Assembly (NCBI GenBank): GCA_001828645.1
Contig: MHZD01000190.1
Location: 1-5,556, forward strand
Length of the DNA stretch: 5,556 bases
Direction: 5' to 3'
DNA from: Planctomycetes bacterium RIFOXYC2_FULL_41_27
GTDB taxonomy: Bacteria; Planctomycetota; Brocadiia; Brocadiales; Brocadiaceae
The position numbers and the translations under genes were made by a program. Positions within the stretch are counted from its first letter, which is position 1, and every line of letters begins with the position of its first letter. Below, in pieces: positions 1 to 5,356 of the stretch. The notes under the pieces were generated by a model. That model was not told where the DNA came from, searched no databases, and was given only the letters and a program-made list of their open reading frames with translations.

Positions 1-223
1 GATTGAATCTTTTTGAAGTCAATATTAAAAACAAAACGCGTTTCAAATTTAAACGTATGTAAACATAGGAGTTATAAACAGAGTCCTGCTGAAATAATGA
101 CATCCGCACTCGACAGTTCATCAGTTTTGACTTGAAATCAAAGGATGGGTTTATGTAACATCGCTTTTGCAAAATTACAATTATACCTAAAAATTGCAAT
201 AGGCCATGGATGAACACGGCGTG

Positions 224-342
224 GCTGGTTCAATCTTGCAGATTGAACCGTATATTGTGAACCAGACTATAAATTTTAAACTGCTAACAGTTGTAAAATA
301 CTGGATTATTTAGTTCATTCAATCGAGAACGACTGAACCAGC
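224..342. repeat. Inverted-repeat cluster (possible small palindromic element)
   Basis: GCTGGTTCA at 224-232 is the exact reverse complement of TGAACCAGC at 334-342, and TGAACCAG also occurs at 258-265. Inside lies a perfect 10-bp stem (227-236 with 240-249) with a TGC loop. A second, imperfect palindrome centred on CTAA lies at about 273-299, with AACTG (279-283) facing CAGTT (288-292). The dense nested symmetry suggests a structured non-coding element or the remains of a small non-autonomous mobile element. No convincing target-site duplication is visible. Confidence 0.4.
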
Positions 343-408
343 GAAGTTTTGCGTGCAACAGCGTTTCACTGACAAGGGTGTTTCCAAGAAGAGTTTGGGA
401 ACAGGCAG

Positions 409-417
409 TGATATAAA
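409..417 (+). promoter_or_regulatory. Possible extended -10 box for the RNA ligase
   Basis: TG-A-TATAAA matches an extended -10 element (TGnTATAAT) with one mismatch; no good -35 box precedes it, as is usual for extended -10 promoters. It would start transcription near 424, about 60 bases before the ligase ATG. The hairpin at 421-441 would then lie at the very 5' end of the mRNA. The A-tract also serves as the T-tract of the opposite-strand terminator, so the similarity to a -10 box may be fortuitous. Confidence 0.3.
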
Positions 418-441
418 AAAGCTGCTGCCAAAGGCAGCAAC
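415..441 (-). terminator. Strong intrinsic terminator, leftward
   Basis: Read on the minus strand, 441-433 pairs with 429-421 (GTTGCTGCC with GGCAGCAGC, one G-U pair). The stem is 9 bp around a TTT loop and is followed directly by six T residues (420-415). On the plus strand the hairpin has no adjacent T-tract, so it works leftward only. No minus-strand gene ends here: the nearest are the partner (stop at 1627) and the GlmU-like gene. It probably ends a long transcript coming from them, or antisense RNA over the ligase. Confidence 0.75.
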
Positions 442-483
442 CTAATTTACATCTTTTTGGTCATATTTAGAAAGTCTGTGCAT

Positions 484-1608
484 ATGGAAATATATGACGT
501 CGTTAAGCAGGTAGGAATTTCTGGTTCCATGTGGGAAGAATCTATTGAAAGGCATGATGTTGTCCGTGAGGAATTCGATGGTGTTTGCTTTTATCGGGTG
601 ACGAAAAAGGTTGGTGAGTTGGGGAAAGGGGCGATCGTCACCCAGGAAGGCATCCTCTTTGATTTTCCGCGTATTGCCCGAATAATGCATCTGGAAAATG
701 GCATCCGTAAGGCTTTTACCCAACCATTTTATGTCGAAGAAAAGGTCGACGGTTACAACATTCGGGTTGCCCGCATTCAAGGCCGTGTGCTGGCCTTTTC
801 GCGCGGTGCATACGTCTGCCCCTTCTCGACAGATCGGATCGTGGATTTTTTGGATGTAAAAAAGATATTTGATGAGCATCCGGGCTTAATTGTTTGCGGT
901 GAATTTGCAGGTCCGGATAATCCTTACAACATTGAATATCCCCCGTACGTAAAGGAGGATATCAGATTTTTTGCTTTTGATTTAATGCTGTTGAATAAAC
1001 CTCATAGTATTCCTGTCGAGGAGAAGTATAAACTCTTTGATGCGTATTGTATGCCAACTGTCAGGAGATTTGGGCAATTTTTAGTCTCCGACATTCTTGC
1101 CCTGAAAAAAGTTATTAAAGAGTTGGATGAGACAGGGTGTGAAGGGATCGTAATAAAACCAACCCATCCTGCTGAAGATATCCTGAAGTACGTGACATTA
1201 GGCTCCTGTTTACGTGATATCCATGTTACTGCCCCACTGATGGCGGAGATGATGTCTGAGTTTTTTACCCACCGCATCATTCGTGCAGCCATGTTTATTC
1301 AGGAACATGTCAATTCGTTGAAATCAGAAGTTTTCGCTCAACTGGGGGAGGTAATGTTGAAACCCGTATATGAAAGTGTTACCAAGGCGGCGCGGGGAGA
1401 ACTGATTGACGAAAGATTTCTTCTAAGATTTCGGGAAGAAGAAAATATTCAAAGGATGACCGATCATCTGCATAGGTGTAAGGTAAAATTCGAGATTTTG
1501 TCAAAAAACAAAGAAGGTGCTTACTGGCACGTCCGGTTTGCAAGAAGATGTTACGCCTCGTACGAGATCCTCCAGAGACACCTGGACGGCGCATCTCATG
1601 TTGATTAG
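484..1608 (+). CDS. ATP-dependent RNA ligase, Pab1020 (archaeal Rnl3-like) family
   Basis: Predicted cytoplasmic enzyme that joins RNA 5'-phosphate and 3'-OH ends through ligase-AMP and RNA-AMP intermediates; characterised archaeal members can circularise RNA. Counting from the ATG at 484 (374 aa, close to the usual ~380), the nucleotidyltransferase motifs appear in order: motif I KVDGYNIR with the predicted adenylated lysine K87; SRGAY near 106; GEFAGPDNPYNI near 139; motif III RFFAFDL near 161; motif IV EGIVIK at 220-225; and a motif V lysine (LKYV) near 235. The remaining ~120 residues form a helix-rich C-terminal region ending in a YWHVRFARR segment, as in the family. The ATG is preferred over an in-frame TTG at 457; AGAAAG at 469-474 is a weak ribosome site. 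The gene is convergent with its usual partner 18 bases away. Family assignment is firm from motifs; the RNA substrate is unknown. Confidence 0.93.
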   Translation: MEIYDVVKQVGISGSMWEESIERHDVVREEFDGVCFYRVTKKVGELGKGAIVTQEGILFDFPRIARIMHLENGIRKAFTQPFYVEEKVDGYNIRVARIQGRVLAFSRGAYVCPFSTDRIVDFLDVKKIFDEHPGLIVCGEFAGPDNPYNIEYPPYVKEDIRFFAFDLMLLNKPHSIPVEEKYKLFDAYCMPTVRRFGQFLVSDILALKKVIKELDETGCEGIVIKPTHPAEDILKYVTLGSCLRDIHVTAPLMAEMMSEFFTHRIIRAAMFIQEHVNSLKSEVFAQLGEVMLKPVYESVTKAARGELIDERFLLRFREEENIQRMTDHLHRCKVKFEILSKNKEGAYWHVRFARRCYASYEILQRHLDGASHVD

Positions 1609-1626
1609 TTTTTCAAGATAATCAAA

Positions 1627-2226
1627 TTATTTGTGGGCTTGCTGAATTAACGTGTCCAGAATACCCCGCAGCATGCGGGGATCAATGTATCGGATACCTA
1701 GTTTATCCGCCCACTTGACGATACCTGTATCGGCTGTCATCAGGATGCCATCCATTTCCTTAGCCAGAAGAATTAGATCAACGTCTTCTTTACTGTCAAT
1801 AATTCCTTCACGAAGTGCGGAACGGTATTTTTTCCTCAGATTGTTAATAGCTTCTGGTTCAGTTTCAGGCGATGTCTCTCTTACAGCATCTTCAGCTACC
1901 CGTAAACCTTTGTCAATTCTGTGGCGCACATCCTCAATAAGTTCATACAGCAAAAAAGCCGGAACGGAAAGTTCATACCTTTTTGGGGGTTTTTGAAATA
2001 TACGAATTTGCAATTCGGTGGGGATATCCTTTATTTCGACAAAATTCAGCAGTTCGTGATAAATTGTTGGCGGCATATAAAAGGTCGGTCCGTCCAATTT
2101 GCCGATAATCTCCAGGAATGCACGTAACGCATCTGTGGGACTTTCACCAAATGTTTGGTATACCTCCGGATTGGTAAAAATACTCGTATCAATGATAATT
2201 CGTTCGTGTTTGATGTCTTTTTCCAT
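1627..2226 (-). CDS. RNA ligase partner protein, PIN-like (MJ0950/UPF0278 family)
   Basis: A 199-residue protein of the family known to occur in nearly the same genomes as Pab1020-type RNA ligases. It has a PIN-like layout: a beta strand into DTS (D13) at the N-terminus, E58 in YHELLNF, acidic SKEDVD (D148, D150), then TADTG (D166) near the C-terminus. This spacing of acidic residues is that of metal-dependent PIN ribonucleases, but nuclease activity of this family is not established to my knowledge. The middle (about 95-145) is charged and helical. The ATG at 2226 has a clear ribosome site (AAGGGG about 5 bases upstream). The gene lies 90 bases downstream of the GlmU-like gene on the same strand and could be co-transcribed; its stop is 18 bases from the ligase stop on the other strand. 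Inference: it cuts or binds the RNA that the ligase seals. Confidence 0.92.
   Translation of the reverse strand: MEKDIKHERIIIDTSIFTNPEVYQTFGESPTDALRAFLEIIGKLDGPTFYMPPTIYHELLNFVEIKDIPTELQIRIFQKPPKRYELSVPAFLLYELIEDVRHRIDKGLRVAEDAVRETSPETEPEAINNLRKKYRSALREGIIDSKEDVDLILLAKEMDGILMTADTGIVKWADKLGIRYIDPRMLRGILDTLIQQAHK
1664..1680. other. GC-rich hairpin inside the 3' end of the partner gene
   Basis: CCCCGCA (1664-1670) and TGCGGGG (1674-1680) form a perfect 7-bp stem with a GCA loop. It lies in partner codons for the DPRMLRG segment and 56 bases past the ligase stop, so it would sit in the 3' UTR of a ligase mRNA that reads through. No T-tract follows on either strand, so it is not a typical intrinsic terminator. 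It may stabilise a 3' end or be a by-product of coding. Confidence 0.35.
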
Positions 2227-2316
2227 ATTTGCCCCTTTATTGTATTTACCACGAAAATAATGCGTATGCGATTCTTGGTATTGCAGCAGGAACTACTCTG
2301 TTAGTAATTGTCAGGT

Positions 2317-3591
2317 TCAAATTCCTGCTTGCTTTATATTTTTTATGGAATTTCTTTCTCTCTCTGTAAGTTGAAATACCATTCTAAAGATATGTTCTTC
2401 TACGGGGGTCATTTCTTTGTCCCGCCTTTTCATTGCAATCTTTGCCGCCTGTAACGCCTTTTCTAATATATAGACCTTCATACCATTATCTGAATACCAG
2501 GTAAAAGAAGGAAGATATTTGGGTGGATAGGCGGGGGTAATTATATTACAGGCGAAACCAAAAACACTGCCTGTCATAATTGTTGTATTGATGGCCGTTT
2601 TTGTATGGTCTCCCATTGCCATGCCAAGGAACATATGATTTGTATCAATGATATTTTCCCCAAATTCAACCTTTATATTTCCATAGGTATTGAGTAAATT
2701 GCTGTTTACAGTACCTGCCCCGATATTCACCCATGAGCCGACATATGAATCACCGAAGAATCCGTCGTGCTGTTTATTACTGTAACTGTGAAAAATGGTA
2801 TTTACGATTTCTCCTCCCACCTTGCACACCTCTCCAATATTGGCTCCTCCACGTATTCTCGAATTAGATTGAATTATGGAATGATTGCCAATATAGACAG
2901 GTCCTTCAATGGTCGTGTTTGGTGCGATGGTGACGTTATTACCTATATAAATTGGCCCATTTTCTGCATCAAATACGCAGCCTGGTTTAATCCGGCTTCC
3001 TTTACCAATAAATACCAGGTCTTCGTTGATAAGATAAACACCTTCATATAATTTTCCAGAAATCGAGCCTTCCTTGACAAACAGCATGAAATCCTTTTCT
3101 ATTTGTGACTTGTTGTGTCTTATGATATCCCAGAAATAATTGATGATGGGTACTTGCGTATCAACTACCTGCACCGTGTCTTTTAGCATTTCAATGACGT
3201 CTTGTGTGAGAAATTTTTCGTGAGATATTTTTTTGGCATTATTCCCTTTGAGCCGGGCGTAGACAAGGGTATTGTCATGGACCCCAAGTTCCTCCGGACC
3301 TTCCAAGGAAACAGGGAGGGAAATAATCGCGCGCCCGTTTAAAAAAAGACAGGGAACATCTGTTGCGTGAAGGGTATTAACGCGATGAGTAAACCTCTCT
3401 TGCAATACATCTGATAGGTAATTTCTGCAAAAAAGGGTAATCGTGGCATCAGGATAGTGTCTGATAGTTCTTTCCAAATTGGAAAACAAGCCGCATCTGA
3501 GATCAAACACTGGCCTTGTATACACGAGTGGGATTAATTGTGAATGTTGGTTATCTTCAAATACACAGATGTGTTGCATGTCGGTTAGCAT
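2317..3591 (-). CDS. GlmU-like putative sugar nucleotidyltransferase with left-handed beta-helix
   Basis: Two-part protein of the alternative bacterial GlmU-like family, putatively making or modifying a sugar nucleotide such as UDP-GlcNAc for the envelope. Counted from the ATG at 3591 (424 aa), the N-terminal half opens with ICVFEDN and YTRPVFDLRCG (about 24-34), the family signature. It replaces the LAAGxGTRM loop of classical GlmU. Residues ~194-350 are hexapeptide repeats (IGKGSRI, IGNNVTI, IGNHSII), the left-handed beta-helix of acyltransferases. HDGFFGDSYVGSWVNIGAGT resembles GlmU [20 protein letters not shown] and places H275 at the catalytic histidine. A ~40-residue helical tail follows. 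The start is uncertain: TTG 3615, ATG 3591 or ATG 3579, none with a ribosome site; related proteins begin near ICxFED, favouring the ATGs. It is divergent from the MaoC-like gene and 90 bases upstream of the partner. The substrate cannot be told from sequence. Confidence 0.88.
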   Translation of the reverse strand: MLTDMQHICVFEDNQHSQLIPLVYTRPVFDLRCGLFSNLERTIRHYPDATITLFCRNYLSDVLQERFTHRVNTLHATDVPCLFLNGRAIISLPVSLEGPEELGVHDNTLVYARLKGNNAKKISHEKFLTQDVIEMLKDTVQVVDTQVPIINYFWDIIRHNKSQIEKDFMLFVKEGSISGKLYEGVYLINEDLVFIGKGSRIKPGCVFDAENGPIYIGNNVTIAPNTTIEGPVYIGNHSIIQSNSRIRGGANIGEVCKVGGEIVNTIFHSYSNKQHDGFFGDSYVGSWVNIGAGTVNSNLLNTYGNIKVEFGENIIDTNHMFLGMAMGDHTKTAINTTIMTGSVFGFACNIITPAYPPKYLPSFTWYSDNGMKVYILEKALQAAKIAMKRRDKEMTPVEEHIFRMVFQLTERERNSIKNIKQAGI

Positions 3592-3615
3592 ACTGAGACC
3601 GATAATCTTTGTCAA
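3587..3615 (-). promoter_or_regulatory. Possible promoter of the GlmU-like gene
   Basis: On the minus strand TTGACA (3615-3610) is followed after 17 bases by TATGCT (3592-3587), a perfect -35 and a 4/6 -10. Transcription would begin near 3580, so translation would have to use the ATG at 3579 with almost no leader. The lack of any ribosome site before the possible starts agrees with this, but the match may be chance. Confidence 0.3.
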
Positions 3616-3780
3616 GCTATAAAGTCAAGTAATGCATACCTGTCCGTTGAACTGCAGTGATTCTGTTACGTGCTAATGAAATACAATGCCTTTGTTACGC
3701 AAGCCTATGCAACCGATAGATTATTTTGCCCTAAGACGTTACGATTTATTTTATTAGAGTTAAAATATTTTTTTATATAC

Positions 3781-3809
3781 TTGACATAAGATAATTCACG
3801 TAATAGAAT
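3781..3809 (+). promoter_or_regulatory. Sigma70-type promoter of the MaoC-like gene
   Basis: TTGACA (3781-3786), a 17-base spacer and TAGAAT (3804-3809) give a near-consensus promoter. The 30 bases upstream are very AT-rich (runs of T and A at about 3750-3779), like an UP element. The predicted start near 3816 leaves a leader of about 30 bases before the ATG at 3848. Confidence 0.75.
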
Positions 3810-3847
3810 TAGCGAGAATGTAAAAAGACAAATTTTTTTATCGGTAA

Positions 3848-4840
3848 ATGCCTATGAGTAGAACGCAAACCCCTATATTTTCAATACCCATGAGACGGGT
3901 AGAAGGTTTTCTTGCCGATAAAATCTGCTTTCGTGACGCAAAGGCACGAACACCGCATCCTGGTTTAATACTGGAGAATGATTCCCATAACGAATGCCGA
4001 TTGCAGATATGTGATAAATTTTTAATCAAGCACGAATATAAAATCTCCAAACAGAACGGCGAACAGTTTGTTGACGTAACCAACGATAATAATATCATCC
4101 ACAGAAAAGGCAACATCGTTCCCGGTGCGATGACCGTTTCAAAGATCATCCTTCCTTTAGAAATCCTCTTTGCAGAATTAGAGATATCCTCCGTAAATAT
4201 AAAATTTACCGGTTCGGCTTTTTATGGCGAAAGGACGTGCAATCTCTTTTTGTGGCAGTTTGTGAGCAGCGATTATATTCAAATTGAGGTAAAAACCTAT
4301 CAACAGGAGAGGGTAGTTGCCACCACGGTCATCCTGGGGCGATTGAAAACAGCGACTAAACAGGTCAAGGAAATAGAGGAGGCGTTGGTAAACAAAAAAT
4401 GTCTTGCGAGGGTGCAGGCCTATTTTGAGACCTTGGGGATTCTGAGTGATTTTTATGTGAACAAGGATGGATACAAAGATTACACCTATCCTTTGGCCTA
4501 TATTGCCGCACTCCCTTCAGCAGAGATTGTCAACCAATTGTCCGGTCAGGGCGGTATGATTAACATATTACGGATGGATTTCGGCAATTTCGAAAGGATT
4601 CCGATTACGGGCGATAAAGGCCCCGAAGTAAAGTTAGCGCGAGCAAAGAAGCGTAACACCTTTAATAAAATTATGACAGAGGTTGCAGAAGGGCTCGTTA
4701 CTTACTATCGTGGTCTTGCGATAGTGAATCCCATAGCCAAATTTCAGAACTCTACAGAGCCTGTGCTTGATGCTCTTAATAAGCTGATAAGTCCAAAGGA
4801 AGACACCTCCATGCCTTTTGGCGGTGCCAATAAAGTCTAG
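3848..4840 (+). CDS. MaoC-type hot-dog hydratase/dehydratase family protein, probable double hot-dog
   Basis: A 330-residue cytoplasmic protein. Residues ~72-100 carry the (R)-specific enoyl hydratase signature: VTNDNNIIH with D80, N82 and H85 as the expected Asp/Asn/His set, then IVPGAM. The strands after it (VNIKFTGSAFYGE, IQIEVKTYQQERVV) complete a first hot-dog fold to about 165. The second half (~180-300) has strands such as VKLARAKKRNTFNKIMTEV and GLVTYYRGLAIVNP. These look like a second hot-dog without a catalytic motif, as in double hot-dog hydratases where one half is structural. It probably hydrates an enoyl thioester or dehydrates a 3-hydroxyacyl one (CoA or ACP); the substrate is unknown. 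The start is ATG 3848 (or 3854); no ribosome site precedes it. It has its own strong promoter and is divergent from the GlmU-like gene. The first half is secure, the second inferred. Confidence 0.72.
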   Translation: MPMSRTQTPIFSIPMRRVEGFLADKICFRDAKARTPHPGLILENDSHNECRLQICDKFLIKHEYKISKQNGEQFVDVTNDNNIIHRKGNIVPGAMTVSKIILPLEILFAELEISSVNIKFTGSAFYGERTCNLFLWQFVSSDYIQIEVKTYQQERVVATTVILGRLKTATKQVKEIEEALVNKKCLARVQAYFETLGILSDFYVNKDGYKDYTYPLAYIAALPSAEIVNQLSGQGGMINILRMDFGNFERIPITGDKGPEVKLARAKKRNTFNKIMTEVAEGLVTYYRGLAIVNPIAKFQNSTEPVLDALNKLISPKEDTSMPFGGANKV

Positions 4841-4936
4841 CCTTACAAGTAGTTGTTCTGCTTACCTCACATTGACGTGCGAATCTATTTGCCTCAAATA
4901 TCCTCAAGTTTTCAACCCAATGCTGGCGATTTCAGA

Positions 4937-4965
4937 TTGACATCCGCTATGTCATACGATAACAT
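4937..4965 (+). promoter_or_regulatory. Possible orphan promoter
   Basis: TTGACA (4937-4942), 17 bases, TAACAT (4960-4965): a perfect -35 and a 4/6 -10. Its transcript would enter the repeat element 30 bases later. It could drive the distant hicB gene (leader of ~385 bases) or a short structured RNA ending at the hairpin plus T-tract at 5181-5203. Confidence 0.35.
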
Positions 4966-4997
4966 GCTGACAATTATAGAATAAAGATAAATGGTAT

Positions 4998-5018
4998 CAA
5001 TTTAGTCTTTTGAAAAAT
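4998..5018 (+). repeat. Left terminal inverted repeat
   Basis: Begins CAATTTAGTC and ends TTTTGAAAAAT. Reverse complement of 5221-5241 with one mismatch (C against G at its tenth base). Confidence 0.7.
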
Positions 5019-5029
5019 TTATTAATCAT

Positions 5030-5061
5030 GAGCTCCGTCAGGAGCAACCTGTTTGTAGCAA
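5030..5061 (+). repeat. REP-like hairpin unit 1
   Basis: AGCTCC-GTCA-GGAGC forms a 5-bp hairpin (5032-5045), followed by the conserved tail CTGTTTGTAGCAA (5049-5061). The same 13-base tail occurs, inverted, in unit 4. Confidence 0.75.
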
Positions 5062-5084
5062 GATAGGATGCCATAACAGATATT

Positions 5085-5110
5085 AGCTCCGTTAGGAGCG
5101 ACCTGTTTGC
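5085..5110 (+). repeat. REP-like hairpin unit 2
   Basis: AGCTCC-GTTA-GGAGCG followed by ACCTGTTTGC. It is the same unit as unit 1 with loop GTTA and a shortened tail. With its upstream ATT it pairs with unit 3 as a large inverted repeat (5082-5106 against 5147-5124, with one gap and one mismatch). Confidence 0.75.
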
Positions 5111-5124
5111 ATATCAATCATATA

Positions 5125-5144
5125 CAGATCGCTCCTACGGAGCT
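5125..5144 (-). repeat. REP-like hairpin unit 3 (inverted)
   Basis: On the minus strand reads AGCTCC-GTA-GGAGCG then ATCTG. Inverted partner of unit 2, about 14 bases away; together they could extrude as a cruciform. Confidence 0.75.
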
Positions 5145-5163
5145 AATCGTATCTTAACGATTA

Positions 5164-5198
5164 ATTGCTACAAACAGTACGCCCTTAACAGGGCTTAA
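5164..5198 (-). repeat. REP-like hairpin unit 4 (inverted, variant stem)
   Basis: On the minus strand AAGCCCT-GTTA-AGGGCG is followed by the tail CTGTTTGTAGCAA. The stem sequence differs from units 1-3 but base-pairing and the GTTA loop are kept. On the plus strand the stem at 5181-5194 is followed by TTAATTTTT and may act as a weak rightward terminator. Confidence 0.7.
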
Positions 5199-5220
5199 TT
5201 TTTCAAAACCCCAGGGCATG

Positions 5221-5241
5221 ATTTTTCAAAACACTAAATTG
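5221..5241 (-). repeat. Right terminal inverted repeat
   Basis: Partner of the left terminal repeat at 4998-5018. Its ATTTTTCAAAAC core also occurs at 5198-5209 in the same orientation, giving a 12-base direct repeat with a 23-base period. Confidence 0.7.
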
Positions 5242-5343
5242 TTACGATAAATGTTATCAGTCTATGACATGGATTTCTGATAAAATAAAGCAAAACCATA
5301 TCAGGTGAAACAGGTACGAAATGTTATAGTGAAGTATAAACTT

Positions 5344-5350
5344 GGAGGGG
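5344..5350 (+). promoter_or_regulatory. Ribosome binding site of hicB
   Basis: GGAGGGG lies six bases before the ATG at 5357. It is the best Shine-Dalgarno sequence in the window and fixes this start. Confidence 0.8.
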
Positions 5351-5356
5351 ATATTG

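Larger units (their letters stand above)
1..483. other. Gene-free 5' region with repeats and a terminator
   Basis: No reading frame here looks like a gene on either strand; the plus-strand frames are short and lack Shine-Dalgarno sequences. The region is AT-rich. It holds the inverted-repeat cluster at 224-342, the leftward terminator at 415-441 and a possible extended -10 box for the ligase at 409-417. The first 200 bases show nothing I recognise. GATTGAA or its complement recurs at 1-7, 229-235, 241-247 and about 319-325. Confidence 0.6.
4997..5242. mobile_element. MITE-like palindromic element with 21-bp terminal inverted repeats
   Basis: The ends at 4998-5018 and 5221-5241 are inverted repeats matching at 20 of 21 bases (outer CAATTTAG, inner TTTTGAAAAAT). 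A TA dinucleotide stands one base outside each end (4995-4996 and 5243-5244), which could be a TA target duplication as made by mariner/IS630-type transposases. The interior has no coding capacity. It holds four related hairpin units, two rightward then two leftward, so the whole element is a near-palindrome. TTTTGAAAAATT also recurs inverted at 5197-5208. Inference: a non-autonomous element mobilised in trans, or a compound of REP-like palindromes. Confidence 0.6.
4841..5356. other. Gene-free region between the MaoC-like gene and hicB
   Basis: No plausible gene on either strand. It contains a possible orphan promoter (4937-4965) and the MITE-like element (4997-5242). No intrinsic terminator follows the MaoC-like stop directly; the first terminator-like structure rightward is the hairpin at 5181-5194 followed by TTAATTTTT, part of the repeat element. 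About 110 bases between the element and hicB show no clear promoter. Confidence 0.6.

Noticed and set aside
457..483. TTG start for the ligase, adding nine residues
   Set aside because: No ribosome site upstream; the ATG at 484 gives a normal family length.
442..879. 145-codon minus-strand frame whose stop directly abuts the leftward terminator
   Set aside because: It lies opposite the well-conserved ligase coding frame, has no recognisable motifs and looks like a shadow frame. The contact with the terminator is striking but better explained by termination of an antisense transcript.
1002..1594. Minus-strand frames at 1002-1292 and 1379-1594
   Set aside because: Shadows of the ligase, with no motifs and no ribosome sites.
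1609..1630. Bidirectional terminator between ligase and partner (ATAAT-CAA-ATTAT)
   Set aside because: A five-pair A/T-only stem is too weak to terminate.
1652..2252. Frames at 1652-1996 and 1921-2127 (+) and 2046-2252 (-)
   Set aside because: Overlap the partner gene, whose family identity is clear; low-complexity serine/arginine-rich shadow translation.
2285..2329. tRNA-like 3' end: GGTTCAAATTCC resembles a T-arm, and AGCAGGAA faces TTCCTGCT
   Set aside because: The T-loop would have eight bases, the would-be acceptor strand overlaps the T-stem, and no D or anticodon arm can be drawn. It also overlaps the end of the GlmU-like gene.
2767..3051. 94-codon plus-strand frame
   Set aside because: Lies opposite the beta-helix repeats of the GlmU-like gene; shadow.
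3838..4149. 103-codon minus-strand frame
   Set aside because: Lies opposite the MaoC-like N-terminal half, which carries the catalytic motif; shadow.
5030..5198. CRISPR array
   Set aside because: The repeats are in both orientations, irregularly spaced and imperfect; there are no uniform spacers.
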